From NCBI RefSeq assembly GCF_014652715.1, contig NZ_BMZI01000001.1:504062-568061 (forward strand): 64,000 nt of DNA, given 5' to 3'. Positions 51,436-61,166 of the stretch are shown piece by piece (position 1 is the stretch's first letter; every line of letters starts with the position of its first letter). A program made the translations under genes and the position numbers. This DNA comes from Salinicola rhizosphaerae. GTDB taxonomy: Bacteria; Pseudomonadota; Gammaproteobacteria; Pseudomonadales; Halomonadaceae. The notes beneath the pieces were generated by a model. The model did not search any database. It saw nothing but the letters and a program-made list of their open reading frames with translations, and had not been told where the DNA came from.

Positions 51436-52407
51436 TCAGCCACCGATGACGCTGAAGACCAGGTAGGTCGTATAGCCGATGAAGCTGGCCAGGAGGATGC
51501 CGCCCTCCCATCGATTGATGCTTCCCTGCCGTTTGCGGCCCATCCCGAAGATCAACAGCGCTAGCGTCAGTACTGCCATGACCGGCCAATCCCGAGTCAG
51601 CACCGCCGGGTCGACCTGGATCGGCTCGATCACGCCGGCGAGACCGACCACGCCCAGCGTGTTGAACATGTTGGAGCCGACCACGTTACCCAGCACCAGG
51701 TCATGCTGCTTCTTGCGCACGGCGCTGATCGACGACGCCAATTCCGGCAGCGATGTCCCGATGGCCACGACCGTCAGGCCGATCACCAGGTCACTCACGC
51801 CGAAGGCCTCGGCAATCGAAACCGCGCCCCACACGAGCAGACGCGAACTCACGATGAGCATCACCAGCCCGACCAGTGTCCAGACGATGCCGGCCTTGAG
51901 CGACATCGACTGGCCGGCGGCGTCGGTTTCCATGTCGCCATGCAGCGGGTCGCCACTGCCGCCGCCGGCGCTACGCACGCTGTAGACCATGAAGGTAGCC
52001 AGCAGCCCCAGCAACAGCAGCGCATCCCAGCGGGAGATCTCGCCATCGAAGAGACACCAGAGCGATATGAGTGTAACCAGCGCCAGCAGCGGCAACTCCC
52101 GCCTGATCACCTGGGAGTGCACCAGCAGTGGACTGATCACGGCGACCAACCCCACGATCAGCGAGATATTGGCAATGTTGGAGCCGTAGGCGTTACCCAG
52201 CGCCAGCCCCGGATTACCCTGCAGCGCCGCGAGCGCGGAGACCATCAGTTCCGGGGCCGAGGTACCGAAGCCGATCACCAGCATGCCGATCAACAGCGGC
52301 GGCAGCCCCAGATGACGAGCGGTCGCCGCCGCGCCGTCGACGAAACGATCGGCGCTCCAGACGAGCACCACCAGACCTGCAACGATTGCGACGATTGCCA
52401 TCCCCAC
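51436..52407 (-). CDS. Calcium/sodium antiporter (CaCA family, YrbG-like)
   Basis: Inner-membrane cation exchanger with two inverted five-helix halves. The alpha repeats are IGFGTSAPELMVSALAAL with GNAYGSNIANISLIVG, and VAIGTSLPELASSISAV with GNVVGSNMFNTLGVVG. An acidic loop separates the halves. The frame opens at an ATG at 52425, but AAAGGAG lies eight bases before the in-frame GTG at 52407, which I take as the start; the ATG two codons later is also possible. Convergent with the MFS gene. Confidence 0.93.
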   Translation of the reverse strand: MGMAIVAIVAGLVVLVWSADRFVDGAAATARHLGLPPLLIGMLVIGFGTSAPELMVSALAALQGNPGLALGNAYGSNIANISLIVGLVAVISPLLVHSQVIRRELPLLALVTLISLWCLFDGEISRWDALLLLGLLATFMVYSVRSAGGGSGDPLHGDMETDAAGQSMSLKAGIVWTLVGLVMLIVSSRLLVWGAVSIAEAFGVSDLVIGLTVVAIGTSLPELASSISAVRKKQHDLVLGNVVGSNMFNTLGVVGLAGVIEPIQVDPAVLTRDWPVMAVLTLALLIFGMGRKRQGSINRWEGGILLASFIGYTTYLVFSVIGG

Positions 52408-52782
52408 GCCAGACTCTCCTTTCATCTTTCACTCACAATCTGTAACTTTCATTCCCGAACGGGCCCGCAAGCCGCCTGCTTTGACTGCAGCCGGACTGGA
52501 TCGTTATCGGGCGCCAGCCACTTCTATCCGGCGACCGACTTGTAGGCTCGGCCGATCGTTTGCCGGAACCGACTGGCCTCCAGCATAGGTCAACGCATGT
52601 GAACGGCAGCTAAATGGCTGAGCGCGGAGTCATTTCAAATTTTCAGGTTCGCGTCCATACTGCTCGGCAGACCGACTTTCTCAGACCCAGGTCCATGGGC
52701 CGAGGTATTCAGACTCAGATTCTCGGAATGGCGCCGATGATCGGCGCGCCCGGCGTTCGAGTGATACTGTCATCCGCTCGCC
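52408..52782. other. Divergent region upstream of pqiA, with a palindrome
   Basis: 375 bp without a gene. GCGCCGAT-G-ATCGGCGC at 52731-52747 is a perfect 8-bp inverted repeat about 35 bp before pqiA, a possible operator. A locally AT-rich stretch lies near 52630. No obvious sigma-70 promoter could be assigned. Confidence 0.5.
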
Positions 52783-54186
52783 GTGGTTCGGCCTAACGTC
52801 CCGATAGTGAGTTCGCTTTTGGCATCGAGCAATCCGCAACCCCAACAGACCGTCATCGGAGACAACCTGCGCGTTCGTTCGCGGCGACGCCTGCGCGCCT
52901 GTCACGAATGCGATCTGCTCGTCGCGCTGCCTCCGCTGAAGCCTCATCAGCGCGCGAACTGCCCACGCTGCGACCATTCGCTGAGCCACCGCCACTACCG
53001 GCCCGCCGAGCGAAGCCTGGCATTTGCCATCACCGCGCTCATCGCCCTCGCCGCGTCACTCTGTTTTCCGTTCATCAGCTTCGAAGCCCGCGGCGTCAGC
53101 AATGCCATCCAGCTGACGGACACCGCCTTCAGCCTGGTCAATTTCCATGAGCCGTTCGTCGGCGTGCTGGTGCTTCTGACCATCGTGATCCTGCCTGTCG
53201 CCTACCTGCTTTCGGTCATCTGGCTACAGATCGGCCTGCTGCGTCGCGCGCCGCTGCCGCGCAGCCGACGAATCGCGCGAGCCCTTTCGCACCTCACCCC
53301 CTGGATGATGGCGGATGTCTTCGTCATCGGTGCGCTGGTCAGCCTGATCAAGATCGCCGGGATGGCATCGATCGATCTCGGGCTCTCGTTCTGGGCCTTC
53401 TGCGTCTATGCGTTGATGCTGCTGCTGACCACCCGCTCGCTCGATACGGACTGGATGTGGTTCTCGCTCGAGGGTGAGCCGCTGGCGCCGGAAGGGTGTC
53501 GCGTGGGTGAGCCCGCGGCCGAGCAGGGTATGACCGGCTGTCCGACCTGCGGACTGGTCAACCGTCTCAGCCACTTCGGCCGAGGGCGCTGCCAGCGCTG
53601 CGGCGAACCGCTGCGGTTCCGTAGCCCGCACAGCGTGCAGAAAACCTGGGCACTGCTCGCCGCGGCAACCATCTTCTATATTCCTGCCAATCTCTACCCG
53701 ATCATGACCACGACTTCGCTGGGTAGCGCGACGCCATCGACCATCATCGGCGGCGTTTTGCTGTTCATCGGCCATGGTGACTGGCCGATCGCTCTGGTCA
53801 TCTTCACTGCCAGCGTGGTCGTGCCGATCGGCAAGGTCTTTGCCCTGGCCTGGCTCTGTATCCGCGTGCGGCGCAGCGGCGAGTCGGACAACAAGCACAA
53901 GCGCCTCAAGCTCTACCGCATCACCGAATTCATTGGCCGCTGGTCGATGATCGACGTGTTCGTGGTCTCGATTCTGGTAGCGCTGGTTCACGCCGGCTCG
54001 CTGCTATCGATCACGCCGGGCCCGGCTGCCCTGGCCTTCGCCGCCGTGGTGGTGATCACCATGCTGGCCGCCAACAGCTTCGATGCACGGCTGATCTGGG
54101 ATGCGCGTGACATGCAGCCACCCATGCCAGCGGTCCTCAAACATCAATCCCCGTATTCGCCGGTCAAGGAAGTCGACGATGCCTGA
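52783..54186 (+). CDS. pqiA: Paraquat-inducible protein A (LetA-type) membrane protein
   Basis: 467 residues with two repeated PqiA domains, each beginning with a zinc-ribbon: ACHECDLLVAL with NCPRCDHSL (about 40-70), and GCPTCGLVNRL with RCQRCGEPL (about 250-280). Each is followed by four membrane helices. PqiA is the inner-membrane partner of the MCE protein PqiB in intermembrane lipid transport and envelope integrity. The start is a GTG at 52783, with another GTG at 52807; neither has a strong ribosome-binding site. Overlaps pqiB by 8 bp. Confidence 0.93.
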   Translation: MVRPNVPIVSSLLASSNPQPQQTVIGDNLRVRSRRRLRACHECDLLVALPPLKPHQRANCPRCDHSLSHRHYRPAERSLAFAITALIALAASLCFPFISFEARGVSNAIQLTDTAFSLVNFHEPFVGVLVLLTIVILPVAYLLSVIWLQIGLLRRAPLPRSRRIARALSHLTPWMMADVFVIGALVSLIKIAGMASIDLGLSFWAFCVYALMLLLTTRSLDTDWMWFSLEGEPLAPEGCRVGEPAAEQGMTGCPTCGLVNRLSHFGRGRCQRCGEPLRFRSPHSVQKTWALLAAATIFYIPANLYPIMTTTSLGSATPSTIIGGVLLFIGHGDWPIALVIFTASVVVPIGKVFALAWLCIRVRRSGESDNKHKRLKLYRITEFIGRWSMIDVFVVSILVALVHAGSLLSITPGPAALAFAAVVVITMLAANSFDARLIWDARDMQPPMPAVLKHQSPYSPVKEVDDA

Positions 54187-55831
54187 ATCGATGCAACGCG
54201 CCAAACGACTGTCGCAGTCGCGACTGTCGCCGATATGGATCGTGCCGCTGCTGGCGGCGCTGATCGGCGCCTGGATGGTCTGGGACAACATTACCAGCCG
54301 CGGCCCGCTGATCACCCTCAACATGCAGAATGCCGAAGGCATCGAGGCGGGCAAGACGCTGATCAAGACTCGCAACGTCGAGGTCGGGCATGTCGAGGCC
54401 GTTCGGCTCTCCGACGATCTGTCACACACCGTGGTGACGGCGCGCATGTCTCGCGACGCCGAGCGCATGCTAAACAGCGACAGCCGCTTCTGGGTCGTCA
54501 AGCCGCGGATCGGCCGAGAGGGAATCAGCGGGCTGAACACCGTTCTCTCCGGGGCGTATATCCAGCTCACGCCGGGCAAGTCGGACGAGTCTCAGGACAA
54601 CTTCGACGTGCTCGACCAGCCACCGGTCGCGCCGCCGGATGCGCCGGGGCTGCGTATCAACCTGGTCAGTCAGGTCGGTAACTCCCTTAGCGCGGGAGAT
54701 CCGGTCACCTATCAGGGGTATACCGTGGGTCGCGTCGAGAGCACGGAATTCGACCCCGACAAGCGAGAGATGCGCCACCGCCTGTTCATCCAGGCGCCCT
54801 ACGATTCACTGGTGACCGACACCACGCGGTTCTGGAGCTCGTCGGGTATCGATATCCAGCTCGACTCCGAAGGGGTCAATGTCAACCTGGACTCGTTCGA
54901 GACACTGATCAGCGGCGGGGTCACGTTCGGCGTCCCCGAGGACGTCACCCAAGGCTCGGCAGCCAAGCAGGGGGCGACCTACACGCTCTACAACAGCGAG
55001 GAGAGCGCTCGCGAAGGCACCTACGATCAGTACATCGAATACGTCCTGCTGGTCGACGACACCGTTCGCGGCCTCAGTCGCGGCGCCCCCGTGGAGTATC
55101 GCGGCGTGCGTATTGGCACGGTCGAGAGCGTGCCCTGGCATTTCACCGCACCTCAGCCGGACTCCTTGACCCAGTTCGCGATTCCCGTGCTGATTCGTAT
55201 CGAGCCACAGCGGCTCGAAAGCGGCGACGACGTGACCGGTGATATCGACGACCAGGCGGTCAAGGATCGCTTCGAGAAGATGTTCAAGAACTACGGTCTG
55301 CGGGCGACGCTCAAGGCGGGCAACCTGCTGACCGGCGCGCTGTTCGTCGACGTCAACTTCAACGATGACGCGGATCCCTACAAGCCGCTGACCTTCGACG
55401 GCAAGCCGGTCTTCCCGACCATGTCGGGTGGATTCGCGCAGATCGAGCAGAAGGTCTCCAACCTGCTCGACAAGCTCAACAATCTCCAGGTCGAGCCGAT
55501 CCTCGAGCGTCTCGATCAGACCATGCAGACGTCTCAGCAGACGCTCGAGCAAGTGCGCCAGATTGCGCAGTCGGTCAACGCGATCGTCTCCGATCCGGCA
55601 ACGCAGCAGCTGCCGTCGAGTCTCAACGATACGCTGCAGGAGCTTCAGGGAACGCTCAATGGCTTCTCCTCGGGCTCGCGCGGCTATCAACAGCTCAACG
55701 ACACGCTCAAGCAGCTCGAGACGCTGATGCGAGATCTGCAGCCGGTCGCGCGCACGCTGCGCGAGCAGCCCAACGCGCTGATCTTCGACCGTGAAGTCAA
55801 GACCGATCCCGTACCGAGGGCCCCGCAATGA
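54179..55831 (+). CDS. pqiB: MCE-domain lipid transport protein PqiB
   Basis: 550 residues: an N-terminal membrane anchor (LSPIWIVPLLAALIGAWMVW), three MCE/MlaD domains at about 45-135, 160-220 and 285-395 (GIEAGKTLIKTRNVEVGHVEAV; SLSAGDPVTYQGYTVGRVEST; GLSRGAPVEYRGVRIGTVESV), and a C-terminal helical needle (about 430-530, rich in LEQVRQIAQ and LNDTLQELQ). Such proteins form a periplasm-spanning channel for lipids. The start at 54179 overlaps the end of pqiA; the open frame upstream is not coding. Confidence 0.95.
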   Translation: MPESMQRAKRLSQSRLSPIWIVPLLAALIGAWMVWDNITSRGPLITLNMQNAEGIEAGKTLIKTRNVEVGHVEAVRLSDDLSHTVVTARMSRDAERMLNSDSRFWVVKPRIGREGISGLNTVLSGAYIQLTPGKSDESQDNFDVLDQPPVAPPDAPGLRINLVSQVGNSLSAGDPVTYQGYTVGRVESTEFDPDKREMRHRLFIQAPYDSLVTDTTRFWSSSGIDIQLDSEGVNVNLDSFETLISGGVTFGVPEDVTQGSAAKQGATYTLYNSEESAREGTYDQYIEYVLLVDDTVRGLSRGAPVEYRGVRIGTVESVPWHFTAPQPDSLTQFAIPVLIRIEPQRLESGDDVTGDIDDQAVKDRFEKMFKNYGLRATLKAGNLLTGALFVDVNFNDDADPYKPLTFDGKPVFPTMSGGFAQIEQKVSNLLDKLNNLQVEPILERLDQTMQTSQQTLEQVRQIAQSVNAIVSDPATQQLPSSLNDTLQELQGTLNGFSSGSRGYQQLNDTLKQLETLMRDLQPVARTLREQPNALIFDREVKTDPVPRAPQ

Positions 55832-56445
55832 ATCCGTCGAGACTCCCCCGCTGGCGCATCGGCGCCGGCGTTCTCATGCTGACAGCCGCGACGGCACTGA
55901 CCGGCTGTGCCAGCCAGGCGACACCCGAGAACCGCTATACGCTACCTGACGTGGCTCTCTCGTCGACGGCGGAGACCCACCCCTCACAGACACGCAAGCT
56001 CTGGCTGCGCCCTGTTCAGGTCGCCAGCTTTCTCGACCAGGACGGTATCGTCATGCAGCTCAGCGATATCGAGCTGACGGCGGCCAACCAGAATCTATGG
56101 GCGGAAGGTCTAGGCGATCAACTGACCCGGCGACTGCGGCAATCGCTGATGGCCGACCTCCCCGGCGCCACGCTGGTCGGCGGCGGCCAGGCCAGCAGCG
56201 AATCGCTGACGGTGACCGTCGATCGTTTCCAGGGACGCTACGATGGTCAGGCGGTCGTGTCCGGTGAGTGGCAGTTACATGATGGCAACCGGCTGATGCT
56301 TCAGCAGCCGTTCGACGTCACCGAACCGCTGCCGGACGATGGCTATCCGGCGCTGGTGAGGACGCTAGGTAAGGCATGGCAGACGGTCGCTGACCAGATC
56401 GCGGCACGGATCAGGAATCAGCCGGCACCCGACGCGACTCCATAA
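55828..56445 (+). CDS. pqiC: PqiC outer-membrane lipoprotein (ABC-type transport auxiliary family)
   Basis: 205 residues with a lipoprotein signal (lipobox TALTGC near residue 26) and the DUF330 pattern NRYTLPDV, KLWLRPVQVASFLDQDGIVMQLSDIEL and NQNLWAEGLGDQLTRRLRQSL. PqiC forms an outer-membrane ring that docks the PqiB needle. The ATG overlaps the pqiB stop as ATGA, completing a pqiABC operon. Confidence 0.93.
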   Translation: MNPSRLPRWRIGAGVLMLTAATALTGCASQATPENRYTLPDVALSSTAETHPSQTRKLWLRPVQVASFLDQDGIVMQLSDIELTAANQNLWAEGLGDQLTRRLRQSLMADLPGATLVGGGQASSESLTVTVDRFQGRYDGQAVVSGEWQLHDGNRLMLQQPFDVTEPLPDDGYPALVRTLGKAWQTVADQIAARIRNQPAPDATP

Positions 56446-56449
56446 CGAC

Positions 56450-56475
56450 TGATTCGCTCACAAGAGCGAATCATT
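56450..56475 (+). terminator. Probable terminator between pqiC and fliA (convergent)
   Basis: TGATTCGCTC-ACAA-GAGCGAATCA is a perfect 10-bp stem with a 4-nt loop, 4 bp after the pqiC stop, followed only by TTATCTC. The U-tract is weak, so efficiency is uncertain. It could serve both converging operons. Confidence 0.6.
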
Positions 56476-56518
56476 ATCTCGTCGTCAGGGACGGGACTTA
56501 GCCCCAGCCTAGCTGAGC

Positions 56519-57217
56519 TCAGCGATTCAGGCGCCCGCGCAAGCGCGAGACGGCCTGGCTGTGGAGCTGGCAGACGCGGGATTCACTGACGCCCAGCACC
56601 GCGCCGATCTCTTTCAGGTTGAGCTCTTCCTGATAATAGAGGCCGAGCAGCAGTTTCTCGCGCTCGGGTAAGGCATCAATCGCCTCCATCAGCCGCGCCC
56701 GATTGCTCTCGTCGAGCAGCGCTTCAAACGGCGAGGCCGTGGCGCTCTCGCTCGCAGTGGTCACCCCGTTCTCGCTGTCGGCCTCGTCGTAAGCGAGCAG
56801 AAAGCCATTGTTGGCGTCGTTCAGCAACTGATGATACTCATCGCGCGAGATGCCCATTTCATCGGCGATCTCCCGCTCATCGGGCGCCCGGCCCAGGCGC
56901 TGCTCGAGTCGGCTGGTGGCCTGATCCATGGCGCGAGCGTTGCGGCGTACGCTGCGTGGCATCCAGTCCCGGCTGCGCAACTCGTCGATCATCGCGCCGC
57001 GAATTCGCTGGTTGGCGTAGGTCGAGAAGCTTGCCCCCTGCCCATCGTCGTAGCGCCCCATCGCATCCAGCAGGCCAAGCATGCCGGCCTGCACGAGATC
57101 GTCGAGTTCCACGCTCGCCGGCAGCCGCACCTGCAGCGAGAGTGCATGGCGCCTCACCATCGGCATGTACTGCTCGAGCAATGCCTGCTGATCGATTTTG
57201 CCCTGTGCGGTATACAT
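56519..57217 (-). CDS. fliA: Flagellar sigma factor FliA (sigma-28)
   Basis: Directs transcription of late flagellar and chemotaxis genes. 232 residues: region 2 (VELDDLVQAGMLGLLDAMGRYD; FSTYANQRIRGAMIDELRSRDWMPRSVRR), region 3 (RLGRAPDEREIADEMGIS) and region 4 (LPEREKLLLGLYYQEELNLKEIGAVLGVSESRVCQLHSQAV). Start at the ATG at 57217 (MYTAQGKIDQQ); the frame extends upstream without similarity. Two matching promoters are in this window, at fliC and before cheY. It lies at the end of the flhB-flhA-flhE series, 171 bp from flhE. Confidence 0.96.
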   Translation of the reverse strand: MYTAQGKIDQQALLEQYMPMVRRHALSLQVRLPASVELDDLVQAGMLGLLDAMGRYDDGQGASFSTYANQRIRGAMIDELRSRDWMPRSVRRNARAMDQATSRLEQRLGRAPDEREIADEMGISRDEYHQLLNDANNGFLLAYDEADSENGVTTASESATASPFEALLDESNRARLMEAIDALPEREKLLLGLYYQEELNLKEIGAVLGVSESRVCQLHSQAVSRLRGRLNR

Positions 57218-57388
57218 CGGCTTGCCTCGTGGTTCCGTTGCCCGGGTCCGCGTCGAACGCACCGAGACCCTGCCAGTCCATCTATTATGTCCGGGCGCCG
57301 CCGCCCCAAGCGGATGAAAACCCCACGAGGAAGCGGTCATTTTGGGTTTTTGAAGCGACCGAGCGTGGGATGCGCGGCAATCCAGGCC

Positions 57389-57817
57389 TCATTGCCGATA
57401 GTTGACGGTGATCTGACCTCGCGAGACGACCAGACTGCCGCTCAGGCCTGGCGCCGGCGGACGCTGGAATCGAAAACGGAACGGCGCATCGGCGGCGCGG
57501 CCGGCGAAACGCGCCGTCTCTCCCGCCGCCGCGGCCAGCGGCACGCAGAGTGATGCCTGACAGAGCCAGGCCCGAAGCGGGCCCGCCTGCGCCTGGGTCC
57601 GGGGCTCGATCTGAAATGACCAGGAGACGCGATCGATGGTGCCACCGACGTGGTCGGGCGCTGAGATGGGTCGGCTCTCCAGCGGGCGCTCGGAGACGGC
57701 AATGACCTGACGCGGCAGCTCGGCCACCCAGCTCCCCGCCGCGCTCCAGACCGCCGGGCAGAACGAGGCGACGATGCCTCCTGCCAGCAGCGCGATAGCC
57801 ACGCTCGCACGCCTCAA
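57389..57817 (-). CDS. flhE: Flagellar periplasmic protein FlhE
   Basis: 142 residues with signal peptide (ASVAIALLAGGIVASFCPAVWSAA) followed by the FlhE pattern GSWVAELPRQVIAVSERPLESRP, WSFQIEP and the C-terminal ITVNYRQ. In enterobacteria FlhE is a periplasmic protein linked to the flagellar export gate and proton leak. The start is a TTG overlapping the flhA stop (TTGA). Its presence right after flhA matches E. coli gene order. Confidence 0.85.
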   Translation of the reverse strand: MRRASVAIALLAGGIVASFCPAVWSAAGSWVAELPRQVIAVSERPLESRPISAPDHVGGTIDRVSWSFQIEPRTQAQAGPLRAWLCQASLCVPLAAAAGETARFAGRAADAPFRFRFQRPPAPGLSGSLVVSRGQITVNYRQ

Positions 57818-59898
57818 TTGCCACCGCCAATGGTCGTCGTGACGCGCAGGTGGCGGTCATCGGGAATCTCCGCGTGAGAGAGCACCACCAGCGACTTGAT
57901 CTGACGACGCAGGAAACGCGCCAGCAACGCCCTCAAACCATGCTGGACGACCAGTACGGGCTGCTCGTCTCGGCTCTGCTGGCGCTCCACCGCCGCCGTG
58001 GTCTGCTGCATCAATGTTTCGGCGAGACCGGGTTCCAACGCACCGCCATTGTTGAGCGCCTGACTCAGCACCTGCTCCAGTTTGGGCTCGAGACCAATGA
58101 CGTTCATCGTGGCCTGACCGGGGAACCACTGCTGGGTGATGGCGCGCCCCAGCGCCACCCGGACCAGCGCCGTGAGTTCGTTGGCGTCGTTCTGCTGCGG
58201 CGCGAATTCGGCGAGCACGTCGAGAATCGTGTGCATGTCGCGAATCGGTACGTCCTCGGCAAGCAGGTTCTGCAGGATGCGCTGTACGCTGGTGAGCGGC
58301 AGCAGCTTCGGCGTGACATCCTCGACCAGCGATTTCTGCTGATCCGCGACCTTGTCGAGCAGACGCTGAACCTCTGCCCGCCCCAGCATGTCGCCGGCAT
58401 TTTCGTGCAGCAGATGATTCAGGTGGGTGGCGATGACAGTGCTGGCATCGACAACGGTATAACCGTAGATCTGCGCCCGCTCGCGCTGGGCGGACTCGAT
58501 CCACCAGGCAGTCAGGCCAAAAGCCGGATCCTGGGTCTGGGTACCCTCGACTGCGCCGGAGACCTGGCCGGGGTCGATCGCCAGCCACTTGCCGGGAAAT
58601 GCCTCGGCTCGCCCGATTTCGACGCCTTTCAAGGTGATTACATAGGTGTTGGGGCTCAACTCCAGGTTATCCCGGATATGCACCACCGAGGGCAGAAAGC
58701 CGACATCCTGAGCGAACTTCTTGCGCACGCTCTTGATCCGCCCCAGCAGTTCGCCCTTCTGACGCTGATCGACCAGCGGTATCAGCCGATGACCGACCTC
58801 CAGCCCCAGCGTGTCCACGAGCTGCACATCGTCCCAGCTCGCCTCGGGCGTCTCCTGAACGGCGGGCGGCGCCTTCTCTTCCACGGACCGCGTCATTCGC
58901 TCCTGCTCGCGCTTGGTCATCCACCAGCCGAGCGCACCGAGGACGATGGCGAACAGCAGGAACACGACATTGGGCATGCCGGGAATCATGCCCAGCAGAC
59001 CCAGCACGCCGGCGGCGAGAAACATCACGCGGGGATTGTTGAAGAGCTGACTCATCAGCTGCTGACCGACATCCTGGTCGGTATTGACCCGGGAGACCGT
59101 GACGCCGGCCGCGGTCGAGATCACCAGTGCCGGAATCTGTGCGACGAGACCATCGCCGACGGTCAGCAACGTGTAGGTCCTCGCCGCCTCGCCGAACGGC
59201 ATTCCGTGTTGGGCAACCCCGATCATCAGGCCGCCGATCAGGTTGATCACCATGATCAGCAGACCCGCCATGGCATCGCCCCGGACGAATTTGCTCGCGC
59301 CGTCCATCGAGCCGTAGAACTCGGACTCCTGATTGATTTCGGTGCGCCGGCGTCGCGCCTCGTCTTCACCGATCAGCCCCGCGTTGAGATCGGCATCGAT
59401 CGCCATCTGCTTGCCGGGCATCGAGTCGAGCGTAAAACGCGCGCCGACCTCGGCGATTCGCCCCGCCCCCTTGGTGATGACCATGAAGTTGATCACGACG
59501 AGGATCAGAAACACGACCAGGCCGACGGCGAAATTACCGCCGATGAGAAAGGCCCCGAAGGCTTCGATCACCTTGCCGGCGGCATCGCCGCCCTCATGTC
59601 CCTCCATCAGCACCACGCGGGTGGAGGCGACGTTCAACGACAGGCGTAGCAGCGTCGAGAACAGCAGCACCGCAGGGAACGCGGCAAAGTCCAGCGGCTT
59701 TTCGGTGAACATGCTCACCAGCAACACCATGATCGACAGCGCGATGTTGAAGGTGAAGAAAAGATCCAGCGCGAACGGCGGCAGCGGCAGGATCATCATG
59801 CTCAGAATCATGATGATCAGCACCGGACCGGCCAGTACCTTGAGCTGAGTGTCCCCCGGCCACTTGCGTTGGCCGAACCATTGGGTCAGCGCATTCAT
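57814..59898 (-). CDS. flhA: Flagellar type III export gate protein FlhA
   Basis: 694 residues: eight N-terminal membrane helices with the FHIPEP-family signature (VLLFSTLLRLSLNVASTRVVLMEG; GGNFAVGLVVFLILVVINFMVITKGAGRIAEV), and a large cytoplasmic domain from about residue 330 (GYTVVDASTVIATHLNHLLHENAGDMLGRAEVQRLLD; DVPIRDMHTILDVLAEFA). It forms the nonameric docking ring for export substrates. Overlaps flhB by 4 bp (ATGA). Confidence 0.97.
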   Translation of the reverse strand: MNALTQWFGQRKWPGDTQLKVLAGPVLIIMILSMMILPLPPFALDLFFTFNIALSIMVLLVSMFTEKPLDFAAFPAVLLFSTLLRLSLNVASTRVVLMEGHEGGDAAGKVIEAFGAFLIGGNFAVGLVVFLILVVINFMVITKGAGRIAEVGARFTLDSMPGKQMAIDADLNAGLIGEDEARRRRTEINQESEFYGSMDGASKFVRGDAMAGLLIMVINLIGGLMIGVAQHGMPFGEAARTYTLLTVGDGLVAQIPALVISTAAGVTVSRVNTDQDVGQQLMSQLFNNPRVMFLAAGVLGLLGMIPGMPNVVFLLFAIVLGALGWWMTKREQERMTRSVEEKAPPAVQETPEASWDDVQLVDTLGLEVGHRLIPLVDQRQKGELLGRIKSVRKKFAQDVGFLPSVVHIRDNLELSPNTYVITLKGVEIGRAEAFPGKWLAIDPGQVSGAVEGTQTQDPAFGLTAWWIESAQRERAQIYGYTVVDASTVIATHLNHLLHENAGDMLGRAEVQRLLDKVADQQKSLVEDVTPKLLPLTSVQRILQNLLAEDVPIRDMHTILDVLAEFAPQQNDANELTALVRVALGRAITQQWFPGQATMNVIGLEPKLEQVLSQALNNGGALEPGLAETLMQQTTAAVERQQSRDEQPVLVVQHGLRALLARFLRRQIKSLVVLSHAEIPDDRHLRVTTTIGGGN

Positions 59899-61061
59899 GG
59901 TGTCTCCTCGGATGCCGCCGGTGCGGTCTGGTCATCTAATGCCGGCGGAACCGGCAGGTCGGTCGGTGTCGGCGGCGCATCGCCGCCCTCGACCGCAATC
60001 TGCTTCAAGCGGAACGCCCAGGCGAGGACCTCGGCCACGGCCGTGTAGAGATCCCCCGGAATTTCCTGGTCGAGATCAACGTGGTGATAGAGCGCGCGTG
60101 CCAGCGGCGGCGCCTCGAGCCGTGGCACGTCGGCTTCGTCACCCAGTTCGCGGATCTTGGCGGCGACGTGGTCCGCCCCCTTCGCCACGACCCGGGGCGC
60201 CGACATCGCGTCCTGGTCGTAGCTAAGCGCAACGGCGTAGTGGGTCGGATTGGTCACGATCACGTCGGCCGTCGGCACCTTGCTCATCATTCGACGGCGG
60301 GCCATGGCCTGCTGCTGGGAACGAATACGGCCCTTCACGTGCGGGTCGCCCTCGCTCTCCTTGTGCTCCTGGCGGATATCCTCCCGACTCATGCGCAGCT
60401 TCTTGTGGTGGCTCCAGAGCTGATAAGGCACATCGATCAGAATCACCACGATCATCGAGGTCACGATCAGCGCACAACCGACCGCCGCCAGCCGCATCGC
60501 CGTCGCCAGCGCCTGCTGGATCGGCATCTCCATCAGTGCCACGAGCGTGTCGCGGTGGGACCACAGGTAGACGACACCGACCCCACCGACCAGCACCGAC
60601 TTGGCAATCGCTTTCGCCAGCTCCGCGAGCGCCTGCGTCGAGAACTGCCGCTTCAACCCCTTCAACGGGTTGAGCTTGCTGAACTGCGGCTTCAACGATT
60701 TGGCCGAGATCAACCAGCCACCCAGCAGGGTCGGGCCGAGTATCGCCGCAACGGCAAACAGCAAAAATAGCGGCAGCAGTGCGATGAGCGTACGTTGGCC
60801 TAGCGTCCAGATATGGCTGAGCATCCTGGCACTGTCGAACGCCAGGCTCCGGTCGAAGATGAAGGCCTGTTCCATGACCAGGCCGAGCTCGTCATAGAGA
60901 TGGCCGCCTAGCGTCCATAGTCCCAGCACGCCACTGGCCAACAGCAGAAAGGTCGCCAGTTCCCGAGACCTGGCGACCTGGCCCTCTTCACGCGCCTTTT
61001 CGAGACGCCTTGCCGTCGCCGGCTCCGTCTTTTCCTGGTCGCTGTCGTTCTGCTCTGCCAA
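59895..61061 (-). CDS. flhB: Flagellar export substrate-specificity switch protein FlhB
   Basis: 388 residues with four membrane helices and the autocleavage site NPTH in VIVTNPTHYAVALSYD near residue 269, followed by the switch domain (VVAKGADHVAAKIRELGDEADV; PPLARALYHHVDLDQEIPGDLYTAVAEVLAW). Starts 228 bp after cheZ, the gap containing a hairpin and a tandem repeat. Confidence 0.97.
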   Translation of the reverse strand: MAEQNDSDQEKTEPATARRLEKAREEGQVARSRELATFLLLASGVLGLWTLGGHLYDELGLVMEQAFIFDRSLAFDSARMLSHIWTLGQRTLIALLPLFLLFAVAAILGPTLLGGWLISAKSLKPQFSKLNPLKGLKRQFSTQALAELAKAIAKSVLVGGVGVVYLWSHRDTLVALMEMPIQQALATAMRLAAVGCALIVTSMIVVILIDVPYQLWSHHKKLRMSREDIRQEHKESEGDPHVKGRIRSQQQAMARRRMMSKVPTADVIVTNPTHYAVALSYDQDAMSAPRVVAKGADHVAAKIRELGDEADVPRLEAPPLARALYHHVDLDQEIPGDLYTAVAEVLAWAFRLKQIAVEGGDAPPTPTDLPVPPALDDQTAPAASEETP

Positions 61062-61136
61062 GCACGCGCTCCGCTCGTGTCCACGAGATCTCTGTCAGAG
61101 CGACATTGTGCGGGCAGCAAAGGGGGAATAAAGGAA

Positions 61137-61166
61137 GAAATAGCAGGACGAACTGCCTGCTATTTC
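61137..61166. repeat. 11-bp perfect hairpin between cheZ and flhB
   Basis: GAAATAGCAGG / CCTGCTATTTC with an 8-nt loop. On the minus strand it is followed by TTCCTTTATTCC, so it might be a weak terminator or attenuator for the cheZ end, lying about 75 bp before the flhB start. Confidence 0.7.

Noticed and set aside
57850-59649. 599-codon open frame antisense to flhA
   Set aside because: Shadow of flhA, which has unmistakable FHIPEP-family motifs on the other strand.
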